Assembly (NCBI GenBank): GCA_031273045.1
Contig: JAISSQ010000057.1
Location: 1 to 36,403 of the forward strand
Direction: 5' to 3'
DNA: 36,403 nt
Source of the DNA: Puniceicoccales bacterium
GTDB lineage: Bacteria > Verrucomicrobiota > Verrucomicrobiia > Opitutales > UBA953
The notes below the pieces were generated by a model. The model had not been told where the DNA came from and did no database searches. It worked only from the letters and a program-made list of their open reading frames with translations. The translations under genes and the position numbers were made by a program. Each line of letters starts with the position of its first letter. Position 1 is the first letter of the stretch. Below are positions 25,671-34,000 of the stretch, in pieces.

Positions 25671-25816
25671 CTGGGAGCGCCGACTTTCAAGTCGGCTCGC
25701 ATGTGCGTTGCGGCGCAGCCGCCACTCTTTTTTAGAGAAGGCATGGCGGCTACGCCGCATCTCCACCGAGCCGACTTGAAAGTCGGCGCTCCATACTTGA
25801 AAGTCGGCGCTCCCAG
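25671..25816. repeat. REP doublet (REPIN-like) hairpin element
   Basis: Outer arm 25671-25699 (GGGAGCGCCGACTTTCAAGT and on) is matched in reverse at 25767-25792, and a third partial copy lies at 25795-25816. Each copy has its own palindrome CCGACTT-TC-AAGTCGG. An inner inverted pair (GCGGCGCAGCCGCCA against TGGCGGCTACGCCGC, one mismatch) surrounds a loop containing TTTTTT. The whole folds into a long hairpin between two convergent genes, so it could also stop transcription. Confidence 0.85.
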
Positions 25817-25846
25817 CGCCGGCGGCATCGCCGGCAGCGCGTCGTG

Positions 25847-28003
25847 TCAGAGCGCGTTCACGTAGAGGATGAGGGCGTCGAGGTCTTGCTTGGAGAGTTT
25901 GGAGGTGACGCCGTGCTTGTCGTTCTTGTTGAACTTGGTGAAGACGTCGTGGAGCGTGGCGGCGCGTCCGTCGTAGAGGTAGGGGGCGGTTCGCCAGACC
26001 TCGTGGAGGGTGGGCGTGTCGAAGGGGCGGCCGGTGTCCTCGGCGTCGCCGGTGCCGACGTCGTGGAGTTGCCGGTCGGTGAGGAAGGGGCCGTTGTGGC
26101 AGTCGGCGCAGCCGGCGTCGTCGAAGATTTTTTTGCCGCGTCCCTTCGGGTCTTTTGCGCGGTATTCGGCGAGGAACGGGCTTTCGAGCGGGCGCAGTGC
26201 CTTCATGTATTCGTCAATGTCGGCGGCGAACTGTTCGGGCTGGCGCGTGCCGAGCGTGTGTTGGATGCCGGCGCGGACGGCTTTTTCGGCGGTGGCGCGC
26301 ACGCCGGTAATCATGCACGGCGGGGTGACGTGGGAGAAAACGAAACTCTTGGTGTTTTTCGGGTTTCCGAGACCGTCGTTGCGCTGGTCCCAGTTGATGC
26401 CGTCGGCGCGTCCGTCGGGATGGCACGAGGCGCAACTTTGCCACTGCTGGTAGCAGATGGAGGCGTCGTTGAAGTTCGCCTCGCCGCGGCGGATGGCGTC
26501 GGGCGCCGGTTCGTCGCCGAGGGGCAGCAGCGTGGAGTTGACGCGCGGGAAGTCGCCGCCGGTGAAGTCGAGTTTTTCGAGCGCGGTGGAGAAGCGCGTT
26601 GCGACGAGCACGGACTGGCGGGCGGCGGCGTCAGCGGCGTTCGCGTCACCACCACCACCACCGGCACCGGCACCGTTCGCGTTAGCCGGCAGCACGGCGA
26701 GGGCGCGCGGTCCCCTGCCCTTGAGCGCGATGCGTTTCTTGAAGGCGGCGGTGAACGAGAGCGAGTAGTTGAGGTCGGCCTTCTGCTCGACGTTGGGGAT
26801 TTTGACCTTGCCGGCGAAGAACTCCTCCAACTTCGCGACCATCGCCGAGTTTTCGAGGGCGAGCACCTCATGTGTGCCGGCGAGCGCGACGTAGAGCCGG
26901 CGACCGCCGTCGGCGAACGCGAGCGCGTGCGGCACGGCGGCGCCGTTGTCGGGGTCGTCCAGCAGCACCGTCGCGAAGATGCTGGCGTCCTTCACCTCGA
27001 TGAGCGTGAGCGCGCTCGTGTTCACCCAGCCGCGGTCGAGTTGCGTGATGGGCACGCCGAAGCGCGACAGGATGTGCAGCGCATAGACGAAGCGGCCGTC
27101 GGGCGAAAACGCGACGCCGGCGAGCGACTGCGCGCCCGGATAGAGGACGGTGTTCGCGCGCACACGCCGCGCGGCGGTGTCAACGAGCGTGAGTTCGCAC
27201 GCGATGTCCGGCGCCGTCGCCGCCTGCACCGGCAGGAAGTTCGACACGGCGAGCGTCTTCCCGTCGGGCGAGAGCGCGAGTTGGTGCGGCTCGCGCACGG
27301 CGGGGATTTGCGCGAGCACGCGCCCGTTGCCGGCGGCGGAGACGTCGAGCACGGCGACCGTGTTCGTGAAACGGTTCGCGACGTAGAGCGTTTTTCCGTC
27401 GGCGGAGAGCGCCATCCCCGACGGCGTGTGACCGCCGGTGCGCCACGTGGCGACACGCTTGAACGAGGGCAGTTCGAGCACCTCGACCACGCCGCGCGCC
27501 TCGCCGGTGGCGGCGTAAAGACGGGAGCCGTCGGGCGCGACCGCCAGCCCGTTCGGGTTGCCGGTGAGCGGGACGCGGCGCGCTACGGCGTCGGGCTTGG
27601 CGAGGTCGGTGACGGCGATGGCGGCGGCGGTCGAAAGCGCCGTGTAGGCGAGGCGCCGCTTCGGGTCGAGGACGAGCGTGTCGGGCGACAAATAGGCGGG
27701 ACGCGGGATTGGCGCGGCGACCAATGCGGCGCTGCCGGTGGCGGCCGTCCGCGCTTCGGCGGCGGCGAGCACAGCGGGAGACGCGGCGGCGGTAAGCGCG
27801 GCGGCCTGCGCGTCACCACCGGCGGCGCCGGTCGGAGCGACGGCGGCGGAAGCACCACCGGCGGCGATTGCCGTCGGCGTCAGCGCAATTGCGGCGAGCA
27901 AGACGCCGGCGGCGACGCTACCGGCACCGCTGCCGATGGAAGAACACCGACGAAAAGCGCGACCGGACATAACCTTGCGAATGGTTGAGCGAATGGAGGG
28001 CAT
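25847..28003 (-). CDS. YncE-like beta-propeller fused to dihaem cytochrome c peroxidase-like domain
   Basis: The 718-residue secreted protein begins with a basic, Ala-rich signal segment (residues about 1-48); an ATG at 27970 is an alternative start. Residues about 100-450 are YncE/lactonase propeller blades: [73 protein letters not shown]. Haem sites CASCH (524-528) and CADCH (632-636) lie in a domain with [29 protein letters not shown] and [16 protein letters not shown], typical of MauG / cytochrome c peroxidase-like proteins. It may use peroxide or pass electrons; the propeller may bind substrate. Function unproven. It is convergent with the 22603 gene across the hairpin repeat and divergent from the ThuA gene. 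Confidence 0.83.
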   Translation of the reverse strand: MPSIRSTIRKVMSGRAFRRCSSIGSGAGSVAAGVLLAAIALTPTAIAAGGASAAVAPTGAAGGDAQAAALTAAASPAVLAAAEARTAATGSAALVAAPIPRPAYLSPDTLVLDPKRRLAYTALSTAAAIAVTDLAKPDAVARRVPLTGNPNGLAVAPDGSRLYAATGEARGVVEVLELPSFKRVATWRTGGHTPSGMALSADGKTLYVANRFTNTVAVLDVSAAGNGRVLAQIPAVREPHQLALSPDGKTLAVSNFLPVQAATAPDIACELTLVDTAARRVRANTVLYPGAQSLAGVAFSPDGRFVYALHILSRFGVPITQLDRGWVNTSALTLIEVKDASIFATVLLDDPDNGAAVPHALAFADGGRRLYVALAGTHEVLALENSAMVAKLEEFFAGKVKIPNVEQKADLNYSLSFTAAFKKRIALKGRGPRALAVLPANANGAGAGGGGGDANAADAAARQSVLVATRFSTALEKLDFTGGDFPRVNSTLLPLGDEPAPDAIRRGEANFNDASICYQQWQSCASCHPDGRADGINWDQRNDGLGNPKNTKSFVFSHVTPPCMITGVRATAEKAVRAGIQHTLGTRQPEQFAADIDEYMKALRPLESPFLAEYRAKDPKGRGKKIFDDAGCADCHNGPFLTDRQLHDVGTGDAEDTGRPFDTPTLHEVWRTAPYLYDGRAATLHDVFTKFNKNDKHGVTSKLSKQDLDALILYVNAL

Positions 28004-28078
28004 GGTGATTTTTTGTCAGTGCCTTGGGCGGAAAGTTCCCCTTGCGCGCCACCGGCGGCGGCGGGAAAGTCCGCGTCC

Positions 28079-28861
28079 ATGTCCGAGAATGCCTCCCCCG
28101 CGCCGCTGCGCGTCACCGTCTGGAACGAGTTCCGCCACGAGCGGAAAAACCCCGCCGTCGCCGCCATCTACCCGAACGGCATCCACGAATGCGTCGCCGG
28201 CGTCTTCCGCGACGCGAACGCCGCCGCCGGTGCCGGTGACGCGCCGGAATTCGCCGTGCGCACGGCGACGCTCGACGAGCCGGAGCACGGGCTGCCGCCG
28301 GCGGTGCTCGACGCCACGGACGTTCTCATCTGGTGGGGGCACGAGCACCACCGCGAGGTCGCCGACGAGGTGGTCGCGCGCGTCCACGCCCGCGTTCTCG
28401 AAGGCATGGGGTTGGTCGTGCTGCACTCGGCGCACCTGTCGAAGATTTTCAAGGCGCTCATGGGGACGTCGTGCTCGCTGAAATGGCGCGAGGCGAACGA
28501 CAAGGAGCGGCTATGGGTCGTGAACCCCGCGCACGCCGTCGCCGCCGGTCTTCCGGAGTATTTTGAACTGCCCGCCGAGGAGATGTATGGCGAGCCGTTC
28601 GGGATACCGGAGCCGGACGAATTGGTGTTCGTGTCGTGGTTCACCGGCGGCGAGGTTTTCCGCAGCGGCGCGTGCTGGCGGCGCGGCGGCGGACGGGTCT
28701 TCTACTTCCGTCCGGGGCACGAGACCTACCCGACCTACCACGACGCGAACGTCCGGCGCGTGCTGCTCAACGCCGTCCGCTGGGCGCGCCCCGCCGGCGT
28801 GAAGTTGTCCGCGCGCTGCCCCAACACCGCGCCGCTGGAACCGCTGCCGGTGGCGGCGTAG
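28079..28861 (+). CDS. ThuA-family protein
   Basis: The 260-residue protein starts at the ATG at 28079; an upstream in-frame ATG (28013) would overlap the promoter region of the divergent gene and add an unconserved stretch. ThuA proteins have a class I glutamine-amidotransferase-like fold and are linked to disaccharide (trehalose) use; the reaction is not established. Visible: [88 protein letters not shown] and NAVRWARP. There is no signal peptide, so it is probably cytoplasmic. It ends seven bases before the convergent barrel gene. Confidence 0.86.
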   Translation: MSENASPAPLRVTVWNEFRHERKNPAVAAIYPNGIHECVAGVFRDANAAAGAGDAPEFAVRTATLDEPEHGLPPAVLDATDVLIWWGHEHHREVADEVVARVHARVLEGMGLVVLHSAHLSKIFKALMGTSCSLKWREANDKERLWVVNPAHAVAAGLPEYFELPAEEMYGEPFGIPEPDELVFVSWFTGGEVFRSGACWRRGGGRVFYFRPGHETYPTYHDANVRRVLLNAVRWARPAGVKLSARCPNTAPLEPLPVAA

Positions 28862-28868
28862 CGCGGCG

Positions 28869-30074
28869 TCAGAACCGCCAGTTTGCGCCGAGGTTGAATT
28901 GGTGCGCGACGCTGGAGCCGTAGTTGCGGAACGCGCCGAAGTCGGCACCGGTGCTCGCCGAAAAACGGTATTGGAGCGTGAGGGCGAAATCGCGCGAGAA
29001 CGCCCAGTCCGCGCCGGCGGTCACGCCGTAGGAGAAGAGCAGTTTCGAGGCGCTCGCCTTTTCGCGCCGGTAGTCGGACGGGCGCACGGCGGCGGTGCTG
29101 TCGGCGGTCTTGTAGTAGTCCGTGCGGGCGTCGAAATCCGATTCTACGGAGAGGAATGTCGCGCCGATGGACGGACCGGCGCGCACGGAAAAGTTCCTCG
29201 CGATGTCGAAGTTGAGGGCGAGCGTGAGCATCGCCGGCAGCGCGAAATACTCGCTTTTGCGGCGGTTGAAATCGCGCTGCGTGATGTCGGGTTCGGACGG
29301 TTCGTCCGGCGGTTGGTAGGCACCGGCGGTGTCCAGAACGATGTCGGTTGCGCTGCCGAAATAGACGCCGGCGTCGCCGGTGAGCACGAGGTGCCGGAGG
29401 AGCCACGAGGAGGAGTTTTCGTTGCCGAGAAAACCGCCGCCGTGGAGCGAGAAACCGTAGAGCAGCAGTGCTTTCGTCTTCGCGCCGGAGAAGTCGCGCA
29501 ACTGCGCGCCGACGGTCAGCGCGATGTGCTCGCGGGGCGGCGTGGCGGCGGGACGGAGCGACGGTTCCGCCTCGGCGGCGGCGGTGGCGGTGCCGGCACC
29601 GGTGGTGGTTTCGCGGGCGCGCCGTTTCGCCTCGTGTTCGCGCAACTTCGCCTCCCACGCGGCGATTTGGTCGAGCCACGCCGATGCGGATTTCTTGATG
29701 GCGGCGTCCGCGTTTTGGGCGGCGGCGCGTTCGAGCCACTGCTTCGCGACGGGGATGTTTTTGGGGCGTCCGTCTCCGGTGTAGTAGCAGCGGGCGAGGT
29801 TGTATTGCGCGGCAGGATGACCGCGCGCCGCCGCCGCCTCGTAGGCGTCGGCGGCACCGGTGGCGTCCTTCTCGCGGGCACGCCGCGCGCCGAGGCGGAA
29901 TACGGCGTCCGCCGAGGCGTCCGCCGGCGGTCGCGTTTCCGGGGATGCCGGCGGCGCGACTTCCGCCGCCGGTGCCATCACCGGCAGCGCGACGGCAGAC
30001 GCAAGCACGGCGGCGAAGACAGGCAGGACGGTGCGAGGAGAGGGGAAAACGGGCGATGTGAAGCGAGTGTCCAT
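28869..30074 (-). CDS. Outer-membrane beta-barrel protein with N-terminal Sel1/TPR repeats
   Basis: The 401-residue product has a signal peptide (VLPVFAAVLASAVALPVMA, cleavage near residue 36). Residues about 55-125 carry Sel1-like repeats (DAYEAAAARGHPAAQYNLAR, then KQWLERAAAQNADAA) followed by a charged helix. From about residue 185 alternating strands typical of an OmpA/OmpW-like barrel follow (IALTVGAQLRDFSG, FALPAMLTLALNFDI, FSVRAGPSIGATFLSV), ending in FNLGANWRF: a terminal Phe is the assembly signal of outer-membrane proteins. Ala/Thr/Pro-rich linker (about 155-180) lies between. Ligand or function unknown. It is convergent with the ThuA gene and may share a transcript with the upstream unknown gene at 30112. 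Confidence 0.75.
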   Translation of the reverse strand: MDTRFTSPVFPSPRTVLPVFAAVLASAVALPVMAPAAEVAPPASPETRPPADASADAVFRLGARRAREKDATGAADAYEAAAARGHPAAQYNLARCYYTGDGRPKNIPVAKQWLERAAAQNADAAIKKSASAWLDQIAAWEAKLREHEAKRRARETTTGAGTATAAAEAEPSLRPAATPPREHIALTVGAQLRDFSGAKTKALLLYGFSLHGGGFLGNENSSSWLLRHLVLTGDAGVYFGSATDIVLDTAGAYQPPDEPSEPDITQRDFNRRKSEYFALPAMLTLALNFDIARNFSVRAGPSIGATFLSVESDFDARTDYYKTADSTAAVRPSDYRREKASASKLLFSYGVTAGADWAFSRDFALTLQYRFSASTGADFGAFRNYGSSVAHQFNLGANWRF

Positions 30075-30111
30075 GGCAAAACGGGAGAGTGGGCGGGAAA
30101 GGGAGCGCGGT

Positions 30112-30864
30112 TCAGAGGGCGAGACCGGCGACGAGGGGCGACTTCGTCAGCGCAAAGGCGGTGCGGACGCGCAGAAACTGCTCGGCGAGGGCGTTGGGCG
30201 TGTCCTGCGCGGGAAACTCCATGCGCAACGTGGCACCGGTGAAGACGACCTTCGCCTCGACGCCCTCGACGTGCAATTCGCACTGCGAGCAGTCCGACGG
30301 ATACTCGACGCGCAGGGCGGTGTTCGGAGCACCGGCGGCGGCACCGGTGGCGTCCGAGGCGGCGGCACTGGCGTTCGCGGCGTCCGTGTCGAGTGCCTCG
30401 ACGACATCAATGACGTCCTCGACGCGCACGGGCTTTTCGAGTTGGAACTCCAGCGCGGAGAAACCGGCACTGCCGGCGAACAGGTCGTCGAACTCGGCGA
30501 GGGCGAGAATGTTGCCACTCCGCACGCCGTGCAGCGCGCGCGTGAGCACCCATTCCTCCGGCGCATCCGGTGCGACGGCGTAATCCCATTCGAGCAAAAA
30601 ATCCTTCGTCTGCAAAACCGCCGCGCCGCCGCCCGCCGAGAGCGTGATTTCCTTGCGCTTGTAGTTCAGCGCGACGCGCGTCCGCTGAAAAAACTGCTCC
30701 GCCTCCGCCGCAAGTTCCTGTTCGGTCAACTTCGCCAAAAACGCGGCCGCCGCCGGTGTCGCCGCCGTCGGAGGCGTGTGCCGCTTCTTGTCGAACGCCG
30801 CCAAATTCTTGAACAACCCGCGCGCGGCGTGCGTCCAGCGGACTTGCGAGAGGGAAAGGTCCAT
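30112..30864 (-). CDS. Conserved-looking protein of unknown function
   Basis: I do not recognise this 250-residue protein. It has no signal peptide or membrane segment. Parts look folded: an N-terminal basic helix (SQVRWTHAARGLFKNLAAF), SALEFQLEKPVRVEDVIDVV, and a strand-rich C-terminal half with SDCSQCELHVEGVEAK. A short insertion rich in Ala, Gly, Ser and Thr (about 167-188) uses the same GCACCGGTGGC words seen elsewhere. It ends 37 bases before the barrel gene start, so co-transcription is possible. It is divergent from the large helicase gene, with 193 bases between the starts. Confidence 0.6.
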   Translation of the reverse strand: MDLSLSQVRWTHAARGLFKNLAAFDKKRHTPPTAATPAAAAFLAKLTEQELAAEAEQFFQRTRVALNYKRKEITLSAGGGAAVLQTKDFLLEWDYAVAPDAPEEWVLTRALHGVRSGNILALAEFDDLFAGSAGFSALEFQLEKPVRVEDVIDVVEALDTDAANASAAASDATGAAAGAPNTALRVEYPSDCSQCELHVEGVEAKVVFTGATLRMEFPAQDTPNALAEQFLRVRTAFALTKSPLVAGLAL

Positions 30865-31057
30865 GCGTGCTCTTTTCGGTGCCGCTGACTATGCCCCGCC
30901 CCGCCACCTGACAACTCCAAAGCCCGCCAACCACCGCCTCGCGCCGCACCGCCGGCAACAATTTTTAGGGCGCGAAAAAAGTTTAAAAAATCCTTCACAG
31001 CGCGCCGCTCCGGATGTAACGTGCTCAACCGAAACCCGAACAACCCGTCCAAAACTC
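30865..31057. promoter_or_regulatory. Divergent intergenic region before the helicase
   Basis: This 193-base gap holds an A+T-rich patch (about 30957-30996, with TTTTTAGGG and GTTTAAAAAATCC) unusual for the surrounding G+C-rich DNA. It could contain the helicase promoter, but no -35/-10 pair is convincing. There is no Shine-Dalgarno sequence before the ATG at 31058. Confidence 0.35.
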
Positions 31058-34000
31058 ATGGCTCTATACGTGTTCATATCCCCGCGCTGCGAAGAAACCG
31101 CGCGCCGTTTCAATGTCTTCGACGCCGTCCAAAAATTAAAAGCGCGCGTGGAGCGCGACCAGCGCGCCGCCTCCTTCGAGCCATTCCACGGTTCGCCTTA
31201 CGTAGTTAAGAAAAAAGTCGGCGTCTATAAAGGACGACTAATAGCCGAAGGGCGAAAAGTGGACGACGAGAACGAAGTGTTTGTCTTCCATGAATTGATG
31301 ATGCGTAGTGCGCTCGAATACGACAAATTTCGCAAAAACCCCGGCGGATACAACTCGCCCTATTGGTTATCCGTAAAAGATTCAACACTGGCGGAGGAGG
31401 TGCGACGACGGACGCAAAGCGAACCGCTGGAAAGAGCACCGGAACCATCGGACACCGAGCACCATTTCATATACGCGGTGCCGACGCGCGAAGAGAGTTC
31501 CGATTTAATCATTTATGAAACAAGAGAATGGAAAGAAGCGGTCGGAATTGAGAAAATTTCATGCAACCTGAACGCAATCGCCGCAAGTTTGCTCGGCGTG
31601 GACGAGTTGCCGGACGGTTTTCACAGCGTCGAGGCAAAGGGCTTGCAAGGTTGGAGCATCGAACTCTTCCGCGAAAAGAACAAGGTGCTCTTAATCATTC
31701 CGAGAACGGACAATCCGAACGAGCCGCCAGCGGAAAAGATTCTGGAAATCTATCACAAGAAAATCGAGGAGGGCGGTCGCGACAGAATCATCCGCCTCGC
31801 GCGCCGCGCCTATCCCGACTCAACTTTCGCCGACGAGGAAACATTCGCGCGAATAGAACGCGAAACCGTCGCGAACATGGCACTCTCGCCGGAAGAGTCC
31901 GAAGTGCTGCAAAGCGCGCGCGCCGCCGATGGTTTCCCGCTTTTTATCAACGGGCGCGCCGGCAGTGGAAAATCGACCATTCTGCTCTACCTGTTCGCCG
32001 ACATTATCATCCGCTATTTGAAGGCGATGGAAACGGGAACGTCACCGATGAACCCGCCGGTTTATCTGACCGCGAGCGGCGAATTGTTGCGCGTCGCGCG
32101 CGAAACAACGAAGGCAATGTTAAAAAACGAACTCTCACTCATGCGGGAGAAGAAGACCCTCGGCGCACTCGACGAAAAGGCGGAACTCTTTGACAACATT
32201 TTCAGGGAGTTTCAACCGTTTCTCTTGGAGCGGACGCCGCCGCAACGCTTCCCGCTCGGCAGGCATGTTGACTACGGTGCTTTCCAAAAGTTCTGGCGCG
32301 AGCAATTCGGAATTGACCCGCACATGAAATCGCTCGGTCCCGACATCTGCTGGCACATTATCCGCAGTTATGTCAAGGGAATGATTTCCGAATTCGGAGC
32401 CGACACGGACTCCGATGTTTACCTGAAACCGGAGGACTACGCCGAATTGCCGGACAACCAGAAAACCGTCTCGCAAAAAACCTACGAGGAGGTCTTCTCC
32501 AAGGTCTATGAGCGACGCTACCGGCCGTGGCTCGAAAAAGAAGGACGGTGGGACGACCAAGACCTCGCGAAATACATTCTCGACAACGACCTCGCAACCG
32601 CCTCGTATCCGGCTATCTTTTGCGACGAGGCGCAGGACTTCACGCGAATAGAAATGGAACTCCTCCTGCGAATGAACCTGTTCTCCGCGCGAAGCGTCCC
32701 AGCGTATGACATCTCAAAAATCCCGTTCGCGTTCGCCGGCGACCCGTTCCAAACATTGAACCCGACCGGATTCCGCTGGGACGCTATCAAGGCATTCTTT
32801 GTCGAGAATTTCATCCTCGCGCTCGACCCGGCGCACCGCGCCCGAACCGACCTCAACTACCGCGAGTTGTCCTACAACTACCGCTCCACTCCGCCAATCG
32901 TCCGATTCACAAACACCGTGCAGGCGTTCCGCTCCGTTCGGTTCGACCTGTCGGAAATCAAACCGCAAATTCCGTGGGCACCGTTCGCGGGAGCACTGCC
33001 GGTGATTGGATTTGACGCGCACAACAAGGATTTTTGGAAACGCTTCGACGAAATCAGAACGTTCGTTGTCATCGTTCCCTGCAACGAGGGCGAGGAAGCG
33101 GAATTCGTCGCGCGCGACCCGATTCTAAAAAAGCACATCATCGTCGGCGAAGACAAAATCCCCCACAACGTTCTCAGCGCTGTCCGCGCAAAGGGACGCG
33201 AGTATCCCTCCGTCATCGTTTACGGGTTTGGAAAGAAAAGCCGCGAGTTCCAAAACCTTGGCGGTGCTGATGCCGGCGAAGTCGAAACCGGCGACGCCAC
33301 GCTCCCGATGCAGTATTTCATCAACCGGCTCTACGTCGCCGTCAGCCGCCCCAAACAACAACTTATCATCGTTGATTCGGAAGAGGACAAAAAGGAACTC
33401 TGGCAGTTTGCAACCGAGGCGAACACTTGGAAAATAGCGCGCGAGACTGGACGTTTTCTCGACCCGGACGACCCGGCGTTCACTCTGCTCGAACCGCTGC
33501 GCGAAGGAAACATCCGCGAAATCTCGCGTGAGAGCGCCGGCGACGCCTTGGAGAACGCGCGCATGTTCGCTGCGGACGGACGCGAGCGCAAAGACGCCTA
33601 CCTGCTCCGGCAGGCAATGCACACTTATCTCAACGAGGAACGACCGGAGGAAGCGCGGGAATGCCTCGCGCGCGCGCTCGAAATCGAGGACAGACGCTTC
33701 GAGGCGGGCGAAAATTTTGAACACCTCAAACTTTGGCGCGATGCGGTTCGCTGCTACTGGCTCTCCGGTCGCGAGGGGTGGGAAAAACTCCTCGCGCTCG
33801 CAAATAAAAATCCGACCATAAAAACGGAAAACACCCGCGAGTTTTCATGGTGCTCAATGTTGCGAAACGGAATCTCGGCAAAGGTGCTCCAACCACTTCT
33901 CGACGCGCTTTTGCGCGACATGGATTCCAAAAAGGAAATCGCCGTCGAGGTGGCGAACGAACCGGTCTGGAAAGAGGTCTTTGAGACCGCCCTCGCCTTC

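Noticed and set aside
25844-27988. A 714-codon plus-strand open frame
   Set aside because: It mirrors the YncE-cytochrome gene on the other strand. Haem and blade motifs are only on the minus strand.
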